This document shows positions 44,356 to 53,173 of a stretch of 55,538 nt of DNA, piece after piece. Every line of letters starts with the position of its first letter. Position 1 is the first letter of the stretch. The DNA is from Candidatus Omnitrophota bacterium (GTDB taxonomy: Bacteria; Omnitrophota; Gorgyraeia; 2-01-FULL-45-10). Under the pieces are notes generated by a model. It was not told where the DNA came from, made no database searches, and was given only the letters and a program-made list of their open reading frames with translations. The position numbers were made by a program, and so were the translations under genes. The stretch spans positions 1 to 55,538 of the forward strand of contig JAQUSB010000010.1 of assembly GCA_028715345.1 (NCBI GenBank), written 5' to 3'.

Positions 44356-45397
44356 TTCGATAGATTCTCAGGTCCTGAAGCTTCTGAATGAGAGGGCTAA
44401 GGTCATATTGGGCATAGGTAAGCTCAAGGCGAAGGCGAATAAGGCGATCTATGTGCCGGAACGCGAGAAAGAAGTTTACAAAAAACTTATCGCGAAGAAC
44501 CCGGGCCCGCTGCCTGCCGATGCGCTCAAAGCGATATTCAGGGAGATCATGTCCAGTTCATTTGCGCTGGAACGCCCGCTCGCCATAGCTTATCTCGGGC
44601 CCGAATGCACATTCACGCACCTTGCCGCGATAAAGAAATTCGGCGCAAGCGTTACCTATAAAGCGTGCGGTACTATAACCGACATATTCAGTGAGGTCGA
44701 GAAAGGGATGGCCGTTTACGGCGTAGTCCCGATAGAAAATTCCATAGAGGGCGCGGTAAACCATACCCTAGATATGTTCATAGATTCCGATCTTAAGGTA
44801 TGCTCCGAAATATATCTTGAGGTTACGCACAATCTTTTGGCTAAAAAAGCCGACAAGAGCAAAATAAAGAAAGTCTATTCTAAAGCGGAAGTCTTCGGCC
44901 AATGCAGGATATGGCTGGAGTCGAATCTGCCGGGCGCGGAGCTCATCGAAGTTTCGAGTACCGCTAAGGCCGCCGAGATCGCCTCGCGCGAAGGCGCTTC
45001 ATCCGCCTGCATAGCCAGCAAGCTTGCCGCGGAGAAATACGGGCTTACAGTGCTCTACAGGTCGATACAGGATAATGCGCATAACGTCACGCGCTTTTTG
45101 GTCATCGGAAAATACAACGCGATGCCGACGAAGGAAGATAAGACGTCGATAATGTTCTCGGTCAAAGACAGATCGGGCGCCTTGCACGATATGCTCGTTC
45201 CGTTCAAGAAATATAAGATAAATATGACGAAGATAGAGTCGAGGCCTTCGAAGGTCAGGGCATGGGAGTATTATTTCTTCGTGGATCTTGGCGGGCATTA
45301 CAAGAATCCTAAAGTAAGAAAAGCGCTGGATGAGCTGGAGGCCCAGGCTTCCTTTGTAAAAATACTCGGCTCATATCCGGCGGAAGAAGGAGTGTAG
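44324..45397 (+). CDS. pheA: Bifunctional chorismate mutase/prephenate dehydratase (P-protein)
   Basis: A 357-residue bifunctional enzyme for phenylalanine synthesis. The AroQ mutase domain is residues 1-90 (INKLRKTVDSIDSQVLKLLN and ERAKVILGIGKLK). The prephenate dehydratase domain follows (IAYLGPECTFTHLAAIKKFG, VPIENSIEGAVNHTLD), and the C-terminal ACT regulatory domain starts near 275 (TSIMFSVKDRSGALHDMLVP, then the ESRP motif). Start 44324 has GGAG seven bases upstream and gives a direct AroQ beginning; ATG 44282 would add 14 residues unlike the family. It overlaps scpB by 32 bases. Confidence 0.95.
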   Translation: MQINKLRKTVDSIDSQVLKLLNERAKVILGIGKLKAKANKAIYVPEREKEVYKKLIAKNPGPLPADALKAIFREIMSSSFALERPLAIAYLGPECTFTHLAAIKKFGASVTYKACGTITDIFSEVEKGMAVYGVVPIENSIEGAVNHTLDMFIDSDLKVCSEIYLEVTHNLLAKKADKSKIKKVYSKAEVFGQCRIWLESNLPGAELIEVSSTAKAAEIASREGASSACIASKLAAEKYGLTVLYRSIQDNAHNVTRFLVIGKYNAMPTKEDKTSIMFSVKDRSGALHDMLVPFKKYKINMTKIESRPSKVRAWEYYFFVDLGGHYKNPKVRKALDELEAQASFVKILGSYPAEEGV

Positions 45398-45408
45398 CGG
45401 ATAGTATC

Positions 45409-46506
45409 ATGAAAAACCTGGTTAAGCCAAATATACTTAAAGTAAAAAAATACGTTCCGGGTAAACCCGTAGAAGAGGTCGAGCGCGAGTTGGGTTTGAA
45501 AAATGTGGTCAAGCTTGCTTCGAACGAGAACTGCTTCGGCCCGTCTCCTCTGGCGGTTGCCGCCATACGTAAGGCCTTGAGGGGCATCAATAGATACCCC
45601 GACAGCTCTTCTTTCTACCTTAAGAAGAAGCTCGCCGCGTCATTGGGTTTAGCCGAGGACGGTCTCGTGTTCGGCAACGGCTCGGACGAGATCATATGCA
45701 TGGCGATAAAGGCGTTCGTTTCTGACGGGGACGAAGTTGTCATAGCCAAGCCGACATTCCTTATATACGAGATAGCGTCTTCGCTTCAGAACGCCGATAT
45801 AAAAATTGTTCCGATGACGCAAGACTTTAAATACGACCTTAAGGAAATGAAGAAGGCGATAACGCCCAGGACGAAGATGGTCTTCATAGCCAATCCTGAC
45901 AACCCGACCGGCACTTACGTTACGAAGAAAGAGCTGGACGAGTTTCTGCAGGGTTTGCCCGAAAAGCTGATAATTTTCCTGGATGAAGCGTATTTCGAGT
46001 TCGCCAGTTACAGTTTCAAGGATTACCCGAACGGCATGGATTATCTCGCATCGAGGCCGGGCATGATATTGGCCAGGACGTTCTCCAAAGTGTACGGTTT
46101 GGCGGGCCTGAGGATAGGCTACGCCATTGCTAACCCGGAAGCCATAAGTTATATGGAGCGCGTGCGGGAGCCGTTCAATATCAATATCCTCGCCCAGGTG
46201 GGCGCTTTGGCGGCGCTTGACGATAAGGCGTTCCTGAAAAAGACGCTGGCTCATGTCGAGACAGAGCGCGAATACCTGTATTCGGCTTTCAGGAAGATGG
46301 GCCTTGAATACGTCAGGAGCGCGACGAATTTCATGATAGTCAATGTGGGCAGGGACTGTAAAGAAGTTTTCAGCGCGCTGCTCAAAGAAGGTTTTATAGT
46401 GCGCGATATGAAGGCCTGGGGGCTCGATACTTTTATAAGGGTCACGGTAGGAACGAAGCCCGAGAACAGACGTTTTATAACGGCGCTTAAAAAAGTCTTA
46501 AAATAG
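45409..46506 (+). CDS. hisC: Histidinol-phosphate/aromatic aminotransferase
   Basis: A 365-residue class I/II PLP aminotransferase. Features: [72 protein letters not shown] and the Schiff-base Lys in [20 protein letters not shown] (about residue 228). It lies between pheA and aroF/tyrA, so although the family name is HisC, transamination of prephenate or aromatic keto acids is its probable job here. The ATG is 11 bases after pheA. Confidence 0.92.
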   Translation: MKNLVKPNILKVKKYVPGKPVEEVERELGLKNVVKLASNENCFGPSPLAVAAIRKALRGINRYPDSSSFYLKKKLAASLGLAEDGLVFGNGSDEIICMAIKAFVSDGDEVVIAKPTFLIYEIASSLQNADIKIVPMTQDFKYDLKEMKKAITPRTKMVFIANPDNPTGTYVTKKELDEFLQGLPEKLIIFLDEAYFEFASYSFKDYPNGMDYLASRPGMILARTFSKVYGLAGLRIGYAIANPEAISYMERVREPFNINILAQVGALAALDDKAFLKKTLAHVETEREYLYSAFRKMGLEYVRSATNFMIVNVGRDCKEVFSALLKEGFIVRDMKAWGLDTFIRVTVGTKPENRRFITALKKVLK

Positions 46507-46516
46507 AGGTGAACTC

Positions 46517-47533
46517 ATGATCATAGTAATGCGTCCGGATGCGACGAAGAAACAGCTCGACCACCTGGTCAAAAAAGTCACGGGCCTGGGGCTCAAGCCC
46601 TGGATCTCGAAAGGCGTAGAGAGAACGATCGTCGGCGTGATAGGCGAAGAGGACGTCATAAGGGTCCAGCCGCTCGAAGTTTTTCCCGGAGTCGAAAAGG
46701 TACTGCAGATATTAAAACCGTATAAGCTTGCGTCCAGGGATTTCAAAAAAGAGGACAGCGTTGTAAATTGCGGCGGCAGCGTTAAGGTGGGCGGTAAAAG
46801 GATTGTAGTGATGGCAGGCCCGTGTTCGGTCGAGAGCGAAAAGCTCCTGATAGAGATAGCCCGGAAGGTAAAAAAGTCCGGCGCTACGGTATTGCGGGGC
46901 GGGGCATTCAAGCCGCGCACGTCCCCGTATTCGTTCCAGGGGCTGGGATTGAAAGGCTTGAAATTTCTCGCGGAAGCGAGGAAGGAGACAGGCTTAAGAG
47001 TAGTTACCGAACTTATGGATATACGCGACCTGGATATGGTCGTTAAATACGCGGATATTATCCAGATCGGCGCCAGGAATATGCAGAACTTCAACCTGCT
47101 CAAAGAGGTCGGAAAGACCAAAACACCGGTATTATTGAAACGCGGCATGGCAAATACGATAAAAGAATTGCTGATGTCCGCGGAATATATTCTCTCCGAG
47201 GGTAATTTCAGCGTCATGCTGTGCGAACGCGGCATAAGGACTTTCGAGGACGCAACCCGTTTTACATTCGATGCGGCCGCGATCCCTGTTCTTAAGAACC
47301 TGAGCCATTTGCCTGTAATAGCGGATCCTTCTCATGCTACGGGGAAGTGGGGGTTGGTAAGCCCGTGCGCAAAGGCGGGAATAGCCGCGGGAGCGGACGG
47401 ACTTATAGTAGAAGTCCATCCGAACCCCGAAGAGGCGATGTCGGACGGCGAGCAATCGCTCCTGCCGGCAAATTTCGATAAGATGATGAAGGAGGCAAGG
47501 AAAGTGGCCGCGGCGGTCGGCAGAGATCTATGA
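46517..47533 (+). CDS. aroF: DAHP synthase (AroF/AroG type I-beta, with N-terminal domain)
   Basis: A 338-residue 3-deoxy-7-phosphoheptulonate synthase, the entry step of aromatic synthesis. Residues 1-70 form the ferredoxin-like domain typical of I-beta enzymes ([20 protein letters not shown]). The catalytic part has [77 protein letters not shown] and DPSHATGKW. Start ATG with AGAGGTG upstream. It overlaps tyrA by four bases. Confidence 0.96.
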   Translation: MIIVMRPDATKKQLDHLVKKVTGLGLKPWISKGVERTIVGVIGEEDVIRVQPLEVFPGVEKVLQILKPYKLASRDFKKEDSVVNCGGSVKVGGKRIVVMAGPCSVESEKLLIEIARKVKKSGATVLRGGAFKPRTSPYSFQGLGLKGLKFLAEARKETGLRVVTELMDIRDLDMVVKYADIIQIGARNMQNFNLLKEVGKTKTPVLLKRGMANTIKELLMSAEYILSEGNFSVMLCERGIRTFEDATRFTFDAAAIPVLKNLSHLPVIADPSHATGKWGLVSPCAKAGIAAGADGLIVEVHPNPEEAMSDGEQSLLPANFDKMMKEARKVAAAVGRDL

Positions 47534-48390
47534 AGCGATCCGATAAGATCACGATAGTCGGCGTAGGCCTGATGGGCGGTTCGATAGGCCTGGCGATAAA
47601 GAAGAAAGGCCTGGCAAAGGAAGTGGCCGGGGTTTTCAGGCATAAGGCGACGCTTGATAAAGCGCTGAAACGCAAGGCCGTAGATAAAGGCTATATGAAT
47701 ATTAAGGACGGGGTAAAAGGCGCGGACCTTGTAATATTGGCGACGCCCGTCTCGTCCATCGTGCGCGTAGCGCGCGAAGTCATAAAGTATGCCGCGAAAG
47801 GCGCTGTAATAACCGATGTCGGGAGTACTAAGGAATGGATAGTGGCGCAATTGGAAAAAGCCTCTAAAGGTTCCTCCGTAAATTTCGTGGGCTCTCATCC
47901 TATGGCAGGATCGGAGCATAACGGCGTAGAATTTTCGCGCGACAGCCTTCTCGAAGAGGCGCCGTGCATAGTGACGAAGACAAGCCGTACGGATAATTCC
48001 GCCCTGTCCAAAGTCGTGAACTTCTGGAAGAGATTAGGCGGGAGGGTCAAGGTGATGACCCCGGCGCAGCACGATCGCAGCGTAGCTCTCATAAGCCATC
48101 TGCCGCACATCATCGCGTTCGGGCTTGCGGGGGCCGTGCCCGAAAAGGACATGGCGTATGCCGCCGAGAGCTTCAGGGATACGACGAGAATAGCGTCGAG
48201 CGATCCGAACCTCTGGGCCGATATATTTCTCACTAACAGGAAAGAGGCGATCAAAGCCTGCCGGATGTTCGAGAGGTCGTACAAGAATATACTGAAAGCA
48301 TTATCGATAAACGATCACAACGGGATCGTGAATGCCCTTAAGAAAGCTAAAGCGAAACACGATAGATTCATCCATGGCCGGAAAACATAA
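47530..48390 (+). CDS. tyrA: Prephenate dehydrogenase
   Basis: A 286-residue NAD(P)-dependent enzyme of tyrosine synthesis. N-terminal Rossmann fold with [31 protein letters not shown]; active-site [16 protein letters not shown] (His pair); the helical C-terminal domain includes [17 protein letters not shown]. No ACT domain follows. It overlaps cmk by 17 bases at the 3' end. The usual aroA between tyrA and cmk is absent. Confidence 0.95.
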   Translation: MKRSDKITIVGVGLMGGSIGLAIKKKGLAKEVAGVFRHKATLDKALKRKAVDKGYMNIKDGVKGADLVILATPVSSIVRVAREVIKYAAKGAVITDVGSTKEWIVAQLEKASKGSSVNFVGSHPMAGSEHNGVEFSRDSLLEEAPCIVTKTSRTDNSALSKVVNFWKRLGGRVKVMTPAQHDRSVALISHLPHIIAFGLAGAVPEKDMAYAAESFRDTTRIASSDPNLWADIFLTNRKEAIKACRMFERSYKNILKALSINDHNGIVNALKKAKAKHDRFIHGRKT

Positions 48391-49045
48391 CGAACTTGTA
48401 ATAGCGATAGACGGTCCTGCCGGGAGCGGGAAGAGCACCGTATCCAAGTTGGTTGCCAAAGCGCTCGACGTAGTTTATATAGACACGGGAGCGATGTACA
48501 GGGCGCTCACGCTGAAGGCGATGAGAAATAAGATCGACTTGAAAGACGAAGGCGCGCTCACCGGCCTTGCGAGATCTACGGAGATAGACTTAAAAGACGG
48601 CCCCGGTTCTTTAAAAGTTTACTTGGACGGCGAGGATGTGGCCGGGCTTATCAGGACCCCGGAACTTACGAATAATGTAAAATATATAGCTCGCGTGCCC
48701 GGGGTGAGAGAAGAGATGGTCAGGCTCCAACGCTCTATAGGGCAAAGGCGCGGCGCCGCTCTCGAAGGCAGGGACATAGGTACGGTCGTTTTCCCCGACG
48801 CCGATTATAAATTTTACCTCGACGCGGATCCGGCTGAACGTGCGCGGCGCAGGCATAAAGAATTGGTCGAGGCGGGACAGGCAGTGGACCTGGCGGATAT
48901 AAAGAAAGACGTCATAAGCCGCGACGAATCGGACATGACGAGATCGGTCGGCGCGCTTAAAAAAGCGGACGACGCGATACTGATAGACACGACGAAACTT
49001 TCTATAGACGAAGTGGTAAAAAAGATATTGTCCTATATAAAATGA
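48374..49045 (+). CDS. cmk: Cytidylate kinase
   Basis: A 223-residue NMP kinase. P-loop DGPAGSGKSTVSKLVAKALD (about residues 12-31), then YIDTGAMYRALTLKAM, ELTNNVKYIARVPGVREEM, LEGRDIGTVVFPDADYKFYL and DMTRSVGALKKADDAILIDT. The ATG at 48374 gives a [14 protein letters not shown] beginning; an in-frame ATG upstream would lie inside tyrA and add 14 Lys/Arg-rich residues. It begins the chain cmk-plsC-ispH-rpsA. Confidence 0.95.
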   Translation: MAGKHNELVIAIDGPAGSGKSTVSKLVAKALDVVYIDTGAMYRALTLKAMRNKIDLKDEGALTGLARSTEIDLKDGPGSLKVYLDGEDVAGLIRTPELTNNVKYIARVPGVREEMVRLQRSIGQRRGAALEGRDIGTVVFPDADYKFYLDADPAERARRRHKELVEAGQAVDLADIKKDVISRDESDMTRSVGALKKADDAILIDTTKLSIDEVVKKILSYIK

Positions 49046-49051
49046 ACGCAT

Positions 49052-49675
49052 ATGGTTTACTTCATAGGATGGTCTTTATTCCTGGTTTTTTTCAAAACGT
49101 ACCTTGGTTTTAAGGTAGTAGGGCGGGAAAATGTCCCCAAAAAGGGGGCCTTCATATTCGTTTCGAATCACGCCAGCTATTTTGATCCGATACTTTTAGG
49201 CACATCTCTTTACAGAAGTTTGTATTATATGGCGCGGGAGAACCTTTTCGCCAAAGGGCTTTCCAACTGGATAATGAGGGGCGTGCATGCGTTTCCCATT
49301 AAACGCGGCACAGGCGACCTGGGCGCGCTCAAGCAGGCACTGGCGATACTCGATGAAGGCAAGCCGCTGGTGATGTTCCCGGAAGGGACACGCGCTACGG
49401 ATAAAAGCTTAAGGCCTGCTAAACCCGGATTGGGGTTCATAGCTGCCAAGGCGGGAGTGCCGGTCATACCCGCTTACATAGACGGCTCGCTCGAGGCCCT
49501 GCCGAGAAGCATTAAGACTTTGAAGCGCCATCCCGTTACGGTATATATCGGCGAACCTGTCGTTTTTGCGTCAGGCGGGAAACTTAAAGGCAAAGAGGCG
49601 TACCAGGCGATGAGCGACGAAATAATGAGAAGGATCGCCGAACTGAAAGATGAGCATGTCGGTAAGGCTGGCTAA
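49052..49675 (+). CDS. plsC: 1-acyl-sn-glycerol-3-phosphate acyltransferase
   Basis: A 207-residue membrane acyltransferase making phosphatidate. It begins with a hydrophobic segment (VYFIGWSLFLVFFKTYLG). The catalytic NHASYFD box (HX4D) lies at about residues 38-44, and the substrate-binding box is VMFPEGTRATD near residue 109. GVPVIPAYIDGSLEALPR is the third block. The ATG lies six bases after the cmk stop. It overlaps ispH by 26 bases. Confidence 0.94.
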   Translation: MVYFIGWSLFLVFFKTYLGFKVVGRENVPKKGAFIFVSNHASYFDPILLGTSLYRSLYYMARENLFAKGLSNWIMRGVHAFPIKRGTGDLGALKQALAILDEGKPLVMFPEGTRATDKSLRPAKPGLGFIAAKAGVPVIPAYIDGSLEALPRSIKTLKRHPVTVYIGEPVVFASGGKLKGKEAYQAMSDEIMRRIAELKDEHVGKAG

Positions 49676-50522
49676 GAAAACAGGTTTCTGTTTCGGCGTG
49701 AAGCGCGCCGTCAGGATGGCCGAAGAAGCATTGATGAAGAAAAAGCCCATTTATTCGCTGGGCTCGATAATACATAATAAGCAGGTTGTTCGGGGCCTTT
49801 CCAAAAAAGGGCTCAAGGTAATAGGCAGTATAAATAATATCAAGAAGGGGGTGCTTGTAATATCCTCTCACGGGCTCAGCCCGAAAAAACAATCGTCTAT
49901 AGTTAAGAGGGGTATAGACATCATCGATACTACGTGTCCGTTCGTGCTTAATGCGCAAAAGATCGCAAGGCGCCAGGCGGGCGAAGGTTACTCGGTCGTG
50001 ATAGTGGGTGACGCGCGCCATCCGGAAGTCAAAGCGCTGGTCGATTTTGCCGCGAAGAACGTTTACGTCGTAAAAGATAAAGCCCAGGCAAAGAAACTGC
50101 GCCTGGACAGTTCCGACAAAGTCAGCGTGATATCGCAGACGACGCAGTCGAAAGGCAATTTCTCGGATGTCGTGAAAGCGATAGCCGCAAAGAGGCCGAA
50201 AGAGCTCGTGGTATTCAACACGATCTGCGAAGACGCCGACTCGAGGCAGAAGGACGCCGCCAAACTGTCGCGTGAGGTCGACCTGATGATAGTGGTAGGC
50301 GGCAGGAACAGCGCCAATACCAAGAGGCTCCTCGACGTCTGCCGGGCAAATTCGCCGGAGGCGTACCTGATAGAGACGGAGTCGGAGATCGAGCGTAACT
50401 GGCTGGAACGCGCTAATGCGATAGGCATAACGAGCGGCGCCTCGACGCCCGACTGGATGGTAGAAAAGGTAATGAAAAAGATAAACGCAAAGCTTCACAA
50501 CAAAAGATCAAAAAAATCCTAA
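49650..50522 (+). CDS. ispH: 4-hydroxy-3-methylbut-2-enyl diphosphate reductase (LytB)
   Basis: A 290-residue iron-sulfur enzyme, the last MEP step. The conserved Cys of KKTGFCFGVKRAV (Cys14) is near the N-terminus; SSHGLSP holds a catalytic His, DTTCPFVLNAQKIA the second Cys (about 95) and VFNTICEDADSRQKDA the third. VVGGRNSANTKRL and GITSGASTPDWMVEKV are also present. Two nearby ATGs (49650 and 49656) are possible starts. It ends just before rpsA, as in other bacteria with the cmk-plsC-ispH-rpsA string. Confidence 0.96.
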   Translation: MSMSVRLAKKTGFCFGVKRAVRMAEEALMKKKPIYSLGSIIHNKQVVRGLSKKGLKVIGSINNIKKGVLVISSHGLSPKKQSSIVKRGIDIIDTTCPFVLNAQKIARRQAGEGYSVVIVGDARHPEVKALVDFAAKNVYVVKDKAQAKKLRLDSSDKVSVISQTTQSKGNFSDVVKAIAAKRPKELVVFNTICEDADSRQKDAAKLSREVDLMIVVGGRNSANTKRLLDVCRANSPEAYLIETESEIERNWLERANAIGITSGASTPDWMVEKVMKKINAKLHNKRSKKS

Positions 50523-50541
50523 GAAAGGGGTTGTGTACGTA

Positions 50542-52152
50542 ATGTCAGAAGAAAAAACCAACAACGTAGAAGAAGCGCAAAAAGAGGAGGCAAGTCAGCC
50601 CAAAAAGATGAGCTTCGCCGAATTATACCAGCAGAGCATCGTTGATATAAAGGAAGGGCAGATCGTAAAAGGTAAGATCATAGCGGTAAATCCCAAGGAT
50701 GTGGTGATCGACATCGGTTATAAGTCCGAAGGTACGGTCAACATCTCCGAATTCTCCGATCCTGAAGCGGTAAAGATCGGCGACGAGGTGGATGTTTATC
50801 TCGAGTCGAAAGAGGACGAGAACGGCATGGTGGTGCTCTCGAAACAGAAAGCGGAGCGCGCCGTCGGCTGGGAAATGGTCATATCGCGCTACGGCGAAGG
50901 CGATATGGTCGACGGTAAAGTTTCCAAGAAGGTCAAAGGCGGCTTCATGGTCAATATCGGCGTCGAAGCCTTCTTGCCCGCAAGTTTGGCGGCCATGAAA
51001 GGGTTCGGCAACCTGAATCAGCTCATCGGCCAGACTTTCCCGTTCAAGATCGTGAAGATAAACAAAGCGAGAAAGAATATAGTCGTGTCGCGTAAAGACG
51101 TGCTCCAGGCGCAGAAGGACGAGGACAAGAAGAAGGTCTTCGATGCGCTGCAAAAGGGCGCTATCGTTAACGGTATCGTCAGGAACATAACCGACTTCGG
51201 CGCGTTCGTAGACCTGGGCGCCGGCATGACGGGCCTTTTGCACATAACGGATATGAGCTGGGGGAGGGTTTCCCACCCGAGCGAAGTCCTAGCGATAGGC
51301 GATAAGATAGACGTCGTTGTGCTCGATTTCGATAAAGATTCGGGCCGCGTATCATTAGGCCTGAAGCAGAAGACGCAGAACCCGTGGGAGCTCGTAGATA
51401 CGAAATATCCCGTAGGTTCGCGCATAAAAGGTAATGTGGTCAACCTGGTGCCTTACGGCGCTTTTGTCGAGCTGGAAAAAGGGGTCGAAGGGCTTCTCCA
51501 CATATCCGAGCTTTCCTGGACCAAGAAATACGCCAATCCGAACGAGCTTCTCGCGATAGGCGATAAGATAGAAGTCCAGGTATTGGAAGTGGACAAGAAT
51601 AATAAGAAGATATCCTTAGGCTTAAAACAACTTGAGGCCAACCCGTGGATCGGCGTAGAAGAGAAGTATCCGGTAGGGACGAAGGTCAAAGGCAAGATAC
51701 GCAACCTGACCGACTACGGAGCATTCGTCGAGCTCGAGGACGGTATAGACGGGCTCATACACGTTTCGGATATTTCATGGACGAAACGTATAGGCCATCC
51801 CAAGGATGTGTTCAAAAAAGGCGAGAAGGTGGAAGCTGTCGTCCTGGCTGCGGATGCCAATAACAGGCGCATATCGCTCGGGGTGAAACAGCTCACTCCC
51901 GATCCGTGGGATGATATCGCCGTCAAGTATGTTGCCGATACGACCAGGGATGGCAAGATCACGAAGGTGGCAAATTTCGGCCTGTTCGTGGAAATAGACA
52001 AAGACTTGGAAGGGCTCGTTCATATCTCTGAGATACCGCTTGGAGAAGGTGAAAAGCTCGAAGAGAAGTTCAAGGCGGGAGACGACCTGAAAGTGAAGAT
52101 ATTGAAGGTCGATTCGATCCAGCACAAGATCGCTCTTAGCATTAAAATATAG
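50542..52152 (+). CDS. rpsA: 30S ribosomal protein S1
   Basis: A 536-residue mRNA-binding ribosomal protein with six S1 domains, starting at about residues 30, 115, 200, 285, 372 and 460. Domain 3 reads GIVRNITDFGAFVDLGAGMT and domain 4 GNVVNLVPYGAFVELEKGVE; the first two are more divergent, as is usual for the ribosome-binding part. ATG 50542 is about 11 bases after AAAGGGG; an in-frame GTG at 50533 lies too near that site. It is followed by a 19-bp terminator stem. Confidence 0.95.
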   Translation: MSEEKTNNVEEAQKEEASQPKKMSFAELYQQSIVDIKEGQIVKGKIIAVNPKDVVIDIGYKSEGTVNISEFSDPEAVKIGDEVDVYLESKEDENGMVVLSKQKAERAVGWEMVISRYGEGDMVDGKVSKKVKGGFMVNIGVEAFLPASLAAMKGFGNLNQLIGQTFPFKIVKINKARKNIVVSRKDVLQAQKDEDKKKVFDALQKGAIVNGIVRNITDFGAFVDLGAGMTGLLHITDMSWGRVSHPSEVLAIGDKIDVVVLDFDKDSGRVSLGLKQKTQNPWELVDTKYPVGSRIKGNVVNLVPYGAFVELEKGVEGLLHISELSWTKKYANPNELLAIGDKIEVQVLEVDKNNKKISLGLKQLEANPWIGVEEKYPVGTKVKGKIRNLTDYGAFVELEDGIDGLIHVSDISWTKRIGHPKDVFKKGEKVEAVVLAADANNRRISLGVKQLTPDPWDDIAVKYVADTTRDGKITKVANFGLFVEIDKDLEGLVHISEIPLGEGEKLEEKFKAGDDLKVKILKVDSIQHKIALSIKI

Positions 52153-52170
52153 AGCGGCAGTTAATTAAAC

Positions 52171-52215
52171 AGGGACAGATATCTATTTTTAAAATAGGTG
52201 TCTGTCCCTTTTTTT
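52171..52215. terminator. Long-stem terminator between convergent genes
   Basis: Positions 52171-52189 pair with 52191-52209 to give a 19-bp stem (two G-T pairs) around a one-base apex in the ideal drawing, followed by T-tract 52210-52215. An A-run before the stem is short, so termination is best for rpsA (plus strand). It separates rpsA from the convergent DUF2148 gene. The arm AGGGACAGA with TCTGTCCCT resembles REP-type repeats. Confidence 0.8.
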
Positions 52216-52741
52216 ACTTTCTGTCGAAATAAGGGTTCTTCCCGGTCGCGCTTAACGGGATACCGAGAGCCTGGTTCACGCCTATACCGAAGAGTTTAAG
52301 GTCGAGCGCGGCGCGTCCGATAGAATACATTACCCTATTGTCGATATGGAATTGGCCGGCGATGGAAATGGCCGAAGCCACCGCGATGCCCAGGTCTATA
52401 GAATTGTACGCGCATACGCCTTTCGACTTTTTAAGCGCATCGCACGTAGGATATCCGCAGTAACCGCAATTTAGCCCGCTGGGATTAGACGCGGCCCCTA
52501 CGGCAACTATGGCAAAAGAAGCGGCTATGGAATTTGCGTCGCGCTCGAAACTCGGCCTCGTCTCTTTCTTTGCTATCTCCAGCATCTTTGCGATGAGCCG
52601 CTTTTTAGTGTCCTCGTCGTCTATTACGATGATCTCGATATTGTCGGTGCCTCTGGTCTTGGGCGCTGTCCTGGCCGCCGCGGCCATGTGGTTTGCCGTC
52701 ATCAAGACCGCTTCTTTTTCGAGTTCAGCAGAATTTTTCAT
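52214..52741 (-). CDS. DUF2148 ferredoxin-like domain protein
   Basis: A 175-residue protein on the minus strand, the only one in the window. The signature NCGYCGYPTCDALKKSKG (about 107-124) and then VCAYNSIDLGIAVASAISIA match DUF2148 proteins. Three Cys in CGYCGYPTC and one in GVCAYN could ligate an iron-sulfur cluster. The N-terminal part (EIIVIDDEDTKKRLIAKMLE) and its flavin-like helices recall nitroreductase-type folds. Start chosen at 52741 because AAGGAG lies five bases upstream on that strand; an upstream ATG at 52765 is in frame. The redox partner is unknown. Confidence 0.82.
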   Translation of the reverse strand: MKNSAELEKEAVLMTANHMAAAARTAPKTRGTDNIEIIVIDDEDTKKRLIAKMLEIAKKETRPSFERDANSIAASFAIVAVGAASNPSGLNCGYCGYPTCDALKKSKGVCAYNSIDLGIAVASAISIAGQFHIDNRVMYSIGRAALDLKLFGIGVNQALGIPLSATGKNPYFDRK

Positions 52742-52765
52742 AATGGCTCCTTCCGGAATTTTCAA

Positions 52766-52794
52766 TTGCGAATAATCATATTAGCTAGTATAAT
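52766..52794 (+). promoter_or_regulatory. Promoter of the BamE-like gene, apparently leaderless
   Basis: TTGCGA at 52766-52771, 17-bp spacer and TATAAT at 52789-52794. The predicted start near 52801 is about two bases before the ATG at 52803. No ribosome site lies between, so the message should be leaderless. Confidence 0.75.
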
Positions 52795-52802
52795 AAATTT
52801 AT

Positions 52803-53171
52803 ATGAGAAAAGCCGTTTTGTCCACATTTATATTGGTTTTCTTATTGGTTTGCGCTAACTGTGAGGCCGGGCTGGGAGAGCTGCGAAAAATAGCCGCTGC
52901 CCAGGCGGACGCCCAGAGGGAATACAAGGAAGAGACTAAAGCATTCGAACGTGTCAAGAACGCTATCGATAGCGGTTATATAAAGAAAGGCCAAACCAAA
53001 AAAGAGATAAAAGACCGTTATGGTGAGCCCGTTGTAAATACCAGGGAAACCGAGACGCGCAGGGATAAATGGATATACAAGCCTGCCTCATCGTCATTCT
53101 TCTCAGGGGTAAAGATATACCTCTATTTTGACAGGGATGACAAGCTGGACGAGATAAAGGTAGTGGAGTGA
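52803..53171 (+). CDS. Secreted SmpA/BamE-like domain protein
   Basis: A 122-residue protein. Signal peptide at about 1-23 (LSTFILVFLLVCANCEAG); the Cys residues there do not form a proper lipobox. A charged helix follows, then a BamE/SmpA/OmlA-like motif, YIKKGQTKKEIKDRYGEPV (about 59-77), followed by strands KWIYKP and VKIYLYFDRDDKLDEIKVVE, which fit the alpha-beta-beta pattern of that fold. True BamE assists outer membrane protein insertion; this may be a distant relative. It starts a short operon with tyrS. Confidence 0.65.
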   Translation: MRKAVLSTFILVFLLVCANCEAGLGELRKIAAAQADAQREYKEETKAFERVKNAIDSGYIKKGQTKKEIKDRYGEPVVNTRETETRRDKWIYKPASSSFFSGVKIYLYFDRDDKLDEIKVVE

Positions 53172-53173
53172 TA

